A stretch of DNA of 37,226 nucleotides from Limivivens faecihominis. Lineage in GTDB: Bacteria; Bacillota; Clostridia; Lachnospirales; Lachnospiraceae. Position numbers and translations under genes: made by a program. Numbering within the stretch: the first letter of the stretch is position 1; every line of letters begins with the position of its first letter. The stretch covers positions 1 to 37,226 of the forward strand of contig NZ_JAJEPR010000033.1 in NCBI RefSeq assembly GCF_020686945.1, written 5' to 3'. Below the pieces are notes generated by a model. That model was not told where the DNA came from, did no database searches, and saw only the letters and a list, made by a program, of their open reading frames with translations. Positions 33,152 through 37,226 of the stretch are shown here, piece by piece.

Positions 33152-34498
33152 ATGAGCAGATTAAGAAGAATCATCGCGGTGTGGGCGGCAAAGGCCACGG
33201 GCTTTGCCTGCCGGATCACCGGTAAACAGGGAGTGACTCTGGCCGGACAGATCGCTCTGAAGATCGATCCGGATATTTTAAAAGAGCTCTCCGGCCAGGT
33301 AAAGGAGAAGATCTTTGTCACCTGCGGAACCAACGGAAAAACCACCACCAACAACCTTCTCTGCTCCGCCCTCGAGGCGGAGGGGAAAAAGGTGGTCTGC
33401 AACCATACGGGCTCCAATATGCTCAACGGTGTGGCAGCAGCCTTCGCCCAGAACGCTTCCTTAAGCGGCAATCTGAAGGCAGACTATGCCTGCATCGAGG
33501 TGGACGAGGCTTCTACAGTCCGGATTTTTCCACATTTCAAGCCGGATTACATGGTGCTGACCAATCTCTTCCGGGACCAGCTGGACCGGTACGGTGAGAT
33601 CGACATTACCATGAATCTTCTGAAAAAAGCCATGGAGATGGCGCCGGAAATGGAAGTCATCGTAAACGGAGACGATTCCCTTTCCACCTATCTTGCCATG
33701 GAAAGCGGAAATCCTTATGTGACCTTCGGTATCGGAGAGCAGTATTTCAAGGATCAGAAGGATTCCGGTGAGATCCGGGAGGGCACCTTCTGCAAAAAAT
33801 GCGGCTCCAGGATGGAGTATCATTTTTATCATTACAGCCAGCTGGGAGATTATTACTGCCCCAACTGCGGCTTCAAACGGCCGAAGCTTACCTACAATGC
33901 CCTTAAAGTTCACGCCGGGGATAATCTGTCCTTTGAGGTGAACGGAACGGCCATTGAGGCCAATTACAGAGGCTTTTACAACATCTACAATATTCTGGCG
34001 GCTTATGCAGCAGGAAAAGAGGCGGGCTTAAAGCTCACGGCCTACAACCGTGTCTTAAGAAAATACAGCCCGGAAAACGGCCGGAACGAGGCCTTCCACA
34101 TCGACGGAACGGACATCATCCTTAACCTGGCGAAAAATCCGGCGGGCTTCAACCAGAATATCTCCGCAGTTATGGAAGATACGAAGGAAAAAGACCTGAT
34201 TATCCTGATCAACGACAACAGTCAGGACGGCATCGACGTCTCCTGGCTCTGGGACGTGGATTTCGACCGGTTTAAGAATGCGGGGATTCATTCCATCACG
34301 GTGAGCGGCATCCGCTGCCGGGATATGCAGCTTCGGCTGAAATATGTGGACATTCCCTCGATTCTCGAGCCGGATATTGAGAAGGCTATCCAGGACCGCA
34401 TCAAAGACGGTGTGAAGAACCTCTATGTGCTGGTAAACTATACCGGTCTTTATAAGACCCACAACATTCTGAAGAAACTGGAGGGAGAGCAGAAATGA
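33152..34498 (+). CDS. murT: Lipid II isoglutaminyl synthase, subunit MurT
   Basis: A 448-residue Mur-ligase-like protein. With GatD it amidates the alpha-carboxyl of D-Glu in lipid II, giving D-isoglutamine, needed for efficient cross-linking in Gram-positives. ATP-binding loop CGTNGKTTTNNLL (about 57-69), HTGSNMLNGVA, Mur middle-domain VLTNLFRDQLDRYGE, a Cys4 zinc ribbon CKKCG...CPNCG characteristic of MurT, and the C-terminal DUF1727 part with NDNSQDGIDVSWLWDVDF. ATG follows the gyrA TAA with no spacer; no strong ribosome site except AGAAGAA. It overlaps gatD by 4 bases. Confidence 0.96.
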   Translation: MSRLRRIIAVWAAKATGFACRITGKQGVTLAGQIALKIDPDILKELSGQVKEKIFVTCGTNGKTTTNNLLCSALEAEGKKVVCNHTGSNMLNGVAAAFAQNASLSGNLKADYACIEVDEASTVRIFPHFKPDYMVLTNLFRDQLDRYGEIDITMNLLKKAMEMAPEMEVIVNGDDSLSTYLAMESGNPYVTFGIGEQYFKDQKDSGEIREGTFCKKCGSRMEYHFYHYSQLGDYYCPNCGFKRPKLTYNALKVHAGDNLSFEVNGTAIEANYRGFYNIYNILAAYAAGKEAGLKLTAYNRVLRKYSPENGRNEAFHIDGTDIILNLAKNPAGFNQNISAVMEDTKEKDLIILINDNSQDGIDVSWLWDVDFDRFKNAGIHSITVSGIRCRDMQLRLKYVDIPSILEPDIEKAIQDRIKDGVKNLYVLVNYTGLYKTHNILKKLEGEQK

Positions 34499-35223
34499 AC
34501 ATTACCATCGGCCATCTTTATCCGGATCTTCTGAATCTTTACGGGGACCGGGGAAATATCCAGTGCCTGAAGAAACGCTGTGAGTGGAGAGGGATCCGGG
34601 CGGAAGTAAAAGAGTTCCGCTCGGGGGATAAAGTAGATTTTCAGGATCTTGATATTGTACTCTTGGGCGGCGGTTCCGACCGGGAGCAGATGATCGTCTG
34701 CAACAAGCTCAAGGAGATCCGCGAGGATTTCAAGGAGTATGTGGAGTCGGACGGCGTCGTCATCGCTGTCTGCGGCGGCTATCAGCTTCTTGGAAAATAT
34801 TACCAGACCGACGACGGGCTCATCGAGGGCCTGGAGCTGGTGGATCTCTATACCGAGCAGAAGGAAGGCCGTCTGATCTCAAATATCGTCTTAAAGAGCG
34901 ATCTTTTTGACTTACCGGTAGTGGGATTCGAGAACCATGGCGGAAGGACCTTTATCGGGGCAAATAAGCCCTTCGGGAAGGTACTTTACGGCAACGGTAA
35001 CGACGGGGAATCCGGTTATGAGGGCGTGGTCTACAAAAACGTCATCGGAACATACCTTCATGGGCCGCTCCTGCCGAAAAATCCCCAGGTGGCAGACTAT
35101 CTCATCCGGAAAGCCCTGGAGAGAAAATACAATCGTCCCATGGAACTGAAGGAGCTGGATGACAGCGAGGAAAAAGGGGCAAACGACTATATTTATAACC
35201 GTTTTGTAAAAAAAGCAGAATAA
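34495..35223 (+). CDS. gatD: Lipid II isoglutaminyl synthase, glutaminase subunit GatD
   Basis: A 242-residue class I (CobB/CobQ-like) glutamine amidotransferase that supplies ammonia to MurT. Start ITIGHLYPDLLNLYGDRGNI is diagnostic. Nucleophile cysteine in VIAVCGGYQLLG (about residue 94), catalytic histidine in GTYLHGPLLPKNP (about 190), and LLGGGSDREQ near 60 are present. ATGA overlap with murT implies coupled translation. A strong terminator follows at 35235. Confidence 0.96.
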   Translation: MNITIGHLYPDLLNLYGDRGNIQCLKKRCEWRGIRAEVKEFRSGDKVDFQDLDIVLLGGGSDREQMIVCNKLKEIREDFKEYVESDGVVIAVCGGYQLLGKYYQTDDGLIEGLELVDLYTEQKEGRLISNIVLKSDLFDLPVVGFENHGGRTFIGANKPFGKVLYGNGNDGESGYEGVVYKNVIGTYLHGPLLPKNPQVADYLIRKALERKYNRPMELKELDDSEEKGANDYIYNRFVKKAE

Positions 35224-35234
35224 AGAGCAGTAAG

Positions 35235-35277
35235 ACCGGGAAGAAACTGTCGGCAGGGATTTCTTTCCGGTTTTTCT
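35235..35277 (+). terminator. Terminator after gatD
   Basis: ACCGGGAAGAAA (35235-35246) pairs with TTTCTTTCCGGT (35260-35271) over 12 bp (one G-T), 13-base loop, then TTTTCTT. Confidence 0.9.
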
Positions 35278-35285
35278 TATCCACA
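35277..35285 (+). other. Isolated consensus DnaA box
   Basis: TTATCCACA, perfect 9-mer, 4 bases upstream of the -35 box of the MATE promoter and some 11 kb from oriC. Confidence 0.7.
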
Positions 35286-35288
35286 GAC

Positions 35289-35319
35289 TTGACTCTACAA
35301 CAGCTGTAGGGTTTAAGAT
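35289..35319 (+). promoter_or_regulatory. MerR-type promoter of the MATE gene
   Basis: TTGACT (35289-35294), a long 19-base spacer, TAAGAT (35314-35319). The spacer holds the dyad CTACA-N5-TGTAG (35295-35309). Over-long 19-bp spacers with a central dyad are the mark of MerR-family activators, which untwist the DNA. No merR gene is in the window, so the regulator must act from elsewhere. Confidence 0.8.
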
Positions 35320-35349
35320 CGAGAAAAACGCAAAGGAGAATATAAATCC

Positions 35350-36696
35350 ATGGAAAAAAATCTGACCAGTGGAAGTGTGCTGAAAAATCTTGTATATTTC
35401 TCTCTGCCTTATCTCTTATCTTATTTTCTGCAGACTCTTTACGGAATGGCGGATCTTTTTATCATTGGTCAGTTTGAGGGTGTGGCAGGAACCACGGCGG
35501 TCTCTGTCGGAAGCCAGGTCATGCATATGCTGACTGTGATGATTGTGGGCCTTGCCATGGGCACTACCGTGAGTATTGGCCAGGCCGTAGGGGCCAAGGA
35601 CAGGAAAAAAGCGGCAGACTGTACGGGAAATACAGTTACGGTCTTTCTGGTGCTCTCTGTAATTCTGACGGCGGTGCTGCTTCTTTCCGTGCGAGGTATC
35701 GTTTCAGTCATGTCAACCCCGGAGGAAGCTGTGGAGGGAACGGTTCGTTATCTGATCGTCTGCTTTCTCGGCATTCCTTTTATCACTGCCTACAATATCA
35801 TCAGCTCTATTTTCCGCGGCCTGGGAGATTCCAAAAGTCCCATGTACTTTATCGCCGTGGCCTGCGGAGTAAATATTGTGCTGGACTACCTTTTCATGGG
35901 AGCGTTTCACCTGGGACCTGTGGGCGCTGCACTTGGAACCACCCTCTCCCAGGCAGTCAGTGTGGGCGTGTCCTTTCTTATGATGAAAAAAAGAAAAACT
36001 GGCATTTCTCTTCATAAGGAGAACTTTCTTCCGAAGAAGACAGTCATGCTCCAGCTTTTTCAGATCGGGATTCCCATCGCTTTTCAGGATGGGCTGATTC
36101 AGATTGCTTTCATTATCATAACGATCATTGCGAACCGCAGAGGTTTAAACGATGCGGCGGCAGTGGGCATTGTAGAAAAAGTCATCAGCTTCCTTTTCCT
36201 GGTGCCTTCCTCCATGCTTTCCTCCGTCTCTGTCCTTGGCGCGCAGAATTTTGGCGCCGGAAAACCGGAGAGGGCCGTGGAGACTTTAAAATATGCAATC
36301 ATGATTGCCTTGGGCTTTGGCCTTACGGTGGCTGTGGTGATCCAGTTTGCGGCAGATCCGGTGGTGAGCCTTTTCACAGATAATGGAACCGTGATCCATT
36401 CCGGGGGCCAGTATCTGAGGGGCTATATCTGGGACTGCGTCTTTGCGGGAATCCATTTCAGCTTCAGCGGCTACTTCTGTGCCTGCCAGAAGTCGGGGCT
36501 TTCCTTTCTACATAATATCACGGCCATCGTTCTCGTCCGGGTACCCGGAGTCTATATGATGTCAAGGCTTTTTTCAGATACGCTCTATCCCATGGGACTG
36601 GCTACGGCAGCAGGCTCCCTGCTTTCCGTGATTATCTGTGTTATTGCTTTTACTATTCTATTGAAAAAAGAGCGGAAAAATAAAGCATTCCGGTGA
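35350..36696 (+). CDS. MATE family multidrug efflux transporter
   Basis: A 448-residue protein with about 12 membrane helices in two similar halves: first half SLPYLLSYFLQTLYGMADLFIIGQF, second half QIGIPIAFQDGLIQIAFIIITIIANRRG, the repeated MATE pattern. PVGAALGTTLSQAVSVGVSFLM is also typical. MATE proteins export cationic drugs and metabolites in exchange for Na+ or H+. AAAGGAG lies 11 bases before the ATG. Alone behind the MerR-type promoter, so probably inducible by a compound sensed by a MerR regulator elsewhere. Substrate unknown. Confidence 0.94.
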   Translation: MEKNLTSGSVLKNLVYFSLPYLLSYFLQTLYGMADLFIIGQFEGVAGTTAVSVGSQVMHMLTVMIVGLAMGTTVSIGQAVGAKDRKKAADCTGNTVTVFLVLSVILTAVLLLSVRGIVSVMSTPEEAVEGTVRYLIVCFLGIPFITAYNIISSIFRGLGDSKSPMYFIAVACGVNIVLDYLFMGAFHLGPVGAALGTTLSQAVSVGVSFLMMKKRKTGISLHKENFLPKKTVMLQLFQIGIPIAFQDGLIQIAFIIITIIANRRGLNDAAAVGIVEKVISFLFLVPSSMLSSVSVLGAQNFGAGKPERAVETLKYAIMIALGFGLTVAVVIQFAADPVVSLFTDNGTVIHSGGQYLRGYIWDCVFAGIHFSFSGYFCACQKSGLSFLHNITAIVLVRVPGVYMMSRLFSDTLYPMGLATAAGSLLSVIICVIAFTILLKKERKNKAFR

Positions 36697-36732
36697 TACA
36701 AAATAAATAATTGAAAAAAATTAAAAAAAGCA

Positions 36733-36761
36733 TTGACAAAAGTAAATTCATAAAGTATAAT
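36733..36761 (+). promoter_or_regulatory. Promoter of tRNA-Ser
   Basis: TTGACA (36733-36738), 17-base spacer, TATAAT (36756-36761): full consensus, as for stable-RNA genes. Followed by GTTCAAAACTGAATGCA, resembling the boxA-type leader of rRNA operons. Confidence 0.93.
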
Positions 36762-36812
36762 TTCAAATGCGTCACTGATGAACGCTGTTCAAAACTGAAT
36801 GCATTTGAATTT

Positions 36813-36900
36813 GGAGAAGTACTCAAGTGGCTGAAGAGGCGCCCCTGCTAAGGGTGTAGACCGTTCACGCGGTGCGAGGGTTCAAATCCCTCCTTCTCCG
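36813..36900 (+). tRNA. tRNA-Ser (anticodon GCU)
   Basis: 88 bases. Acceptor GGAGAAG/CTTCTCC, D arm with CTCAAGTGGCTGAAGAGG, anticodon loop CTGCTAA with GCT, long class II variable arm (CCGTTCACGCGG), T arm GAGGG-TTCAAAT-CCCTC, discriminator G. CCA is not encoded. It decodes AGC/AGU. Positioned directly before the rRNA promoters. Confidence 0.98.
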
Positions 36901-36902
36901 TA

Positions 36903-36928
36903 TTTTTTTCTGAATAAACAGAAAAAAA
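36903..36928 (+). terminator. AT-rich hairpin after tRNA-Ser
   Basis: TTTTTTTCTG and CAGAAAAAAA pair over 10 bp, loop AATAAA, starting two bases after the tRNA. Weak because of AT content; may serve 3' processing instead of termination. Confidence 0.5.
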
Positions 36929-36957
36929 TAAAAAATTCAAAAAAGTTAAAAAAGTTG

Positions 36958-36986
36958 TTGACAACAGCGAAAAACAGTGATAAAAT
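36958..36986 (+). promoter_or_regulatory. rRNA operon promoter P1
   Basis: TTGACA (36958-36963), 17-base spacer, TAAAAT (36981-36986), with an A-rich upstream tract like an UP element. Confidence 0.85.
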
Positions 36987-37051
36987 CAGTACTCGCTGAG
37001 TGAGTTACGAAAGAACTTCAAAAAAACTTTTGAAAAAGGTTAAAAAAGTTC

Positions 37052-37080
37052 TTGACAAACAAAACAAAGCCTGATATAAT
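37052..37080 (+). promoter_or_regulatory. rRNA operon promoter P2
   Basis: TTGACA (37052-37057), 17-base spacer, TATAAT (37075-37080): full consensus. Confidence 0.93.
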
Positions 37081-37104
37081 AAAGAAGTTGCTGCTGAGAC
37101 AACA

Positions 37105-37208
37105 ACAAAGAACCTTGATAACTGAACAGTGACATATCCTTGAAAGTTCAAAGAATATAGTTCTTAAAGAACAAAACCAAAGTAAATTTAACGGGATAAG
37201 AATTTTAG
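37105..37208 (+). other. rRNA operon leader with antitermination-like and processing sequences
   Basis: CAAAGAACCTTGATAACTGAACAG resembles in part the boxA-containing leader before Firmicute 16S genes (key piece AACCTTGATAACTGAACA at 37111-37128). Further on is the dyad GTTCTTAAAGAAC (37160-37172) and the small stem TTTAGC/GCTAAA near 37204-37217. No protein gene is supported. Confidence 0.65.
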
Positions 37209-37226
37209 CCAAGCTAAATTTTGATC
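37209..37226 (+). rRNA. 16S rRNA, first bases (runs off the window)
   Basis: The window ends ...TTTTGATC, matching the universal GTTTGATC near base 18 of 16S rRNA. Distance from two tandem rRNA-type promoters and the leader fits. Too little sequence to be certain; the start is set by counting back 17 bases. Confidence 0.45.

Noticed and set aside
35221..35350. A merR regulator gene next to the MATE transporter
   Set aside because: The gap holds only a terminator, a DnaA box and the promoter; no open frame for a regulator is present.
37018..37212. 64-residue minus-strand open frame near the right edge
   Set aside because: It covers the consensus rRNA promoter P2 and the rRNA leader; low-complexity translation, no ribosome site.

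Overview
This window spans the replication origin of a low-GC Gram-positive bacterium of the class Clostridia, most likely a member of the Lachnospiraceae. The evidence is the gene order serS - DUF4446 - parB - parA - (insert) - rsmG - mnmG - mnmE - jag - yidC - yidD - rnpA - rpmH // dnaA - dnaN - yaaA - recF - gyrB - gyrA - murT - gatD, the consensus Firmicute parS sites beside parA, the DnaA boxes around dnaA, and Shine-Dalgarno sites of the AAGGAGG type. No species name is claimed.

Layout. (1) 1-488: remains of a penicillin-binding/class D beta-lactamase-type domain (blaR1 or bla), frameshifted. (2) 486-5017, minus strand, AT-rich: a two-component system (RR + HK) and a three-gene ABC exporter. 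The two transcription units share an identical 11-bp-spaced direct repeat at the same distance from their -10 boxes, so the RR probably drives both. (3) 5135-9308, minus strand: a plasmid-type replication and partition module (parB - parA - parB - RepA_N initiator - two small genes). It carries six 23-bp-spaced iterons inside rep, two more half-sites in front of rep, a 19-bp attenuator hairpin in the parB leader, and a cluster of TTAGCTG repeats upstream. Regions 1-3 look like part of an integrated conjugative or plasmid-like element. (4) 9731-10348: one intact tRNA-Arg(CCU) and two broken tRNA-Arg(CCU)-like remnants in about 620 bp, probably an integration hot spot and the element boundary. 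(5) 10421-24102: chromosomal housekeeping genes, almost all minus strand and reading away from oriC: seryl-tRNA synthetase, chromosome partition, tRNA modification, rRNA methylation, membrane insertion, RNase P protein and L34. A head-on alpha/beta-hydrolase-like gene with a degenerate active site is the exception. (6) 24103-26258: oriC, with DnaA-box clusters on both sides of dnaA. (7) 26259-36696, plus strand: sliding clamp, S4 protein, RecF, gyrase, the MurT/GatD peptidoglycan amidation pair directly behind gyrA, then a MATE transporter behind a MerR-type promoter. (8) 36733-37226: tRNA-Ser(GCU), two consensus tandem promoters and the leader of an rRNA operon whose 16S gene begins at the window edge.

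The genes on each side of oriC read away from it, so nearly everything is co-directional with replication. Two ParABS systems, one chromosomal and one of the element, lie within about 6 kb of each other and roughly 10-17 kb from oriC. The most interesting unexplained structure is DNA-level: the rep-internal iterons and matching operator, the element's putative centromere, the shared RR operators, the tRNA-Arg scar array, and repeated 'promoter followed at once by a terminator-like hairpin' leaders (serS, the coiled-coil gene, element parB, dnaA).
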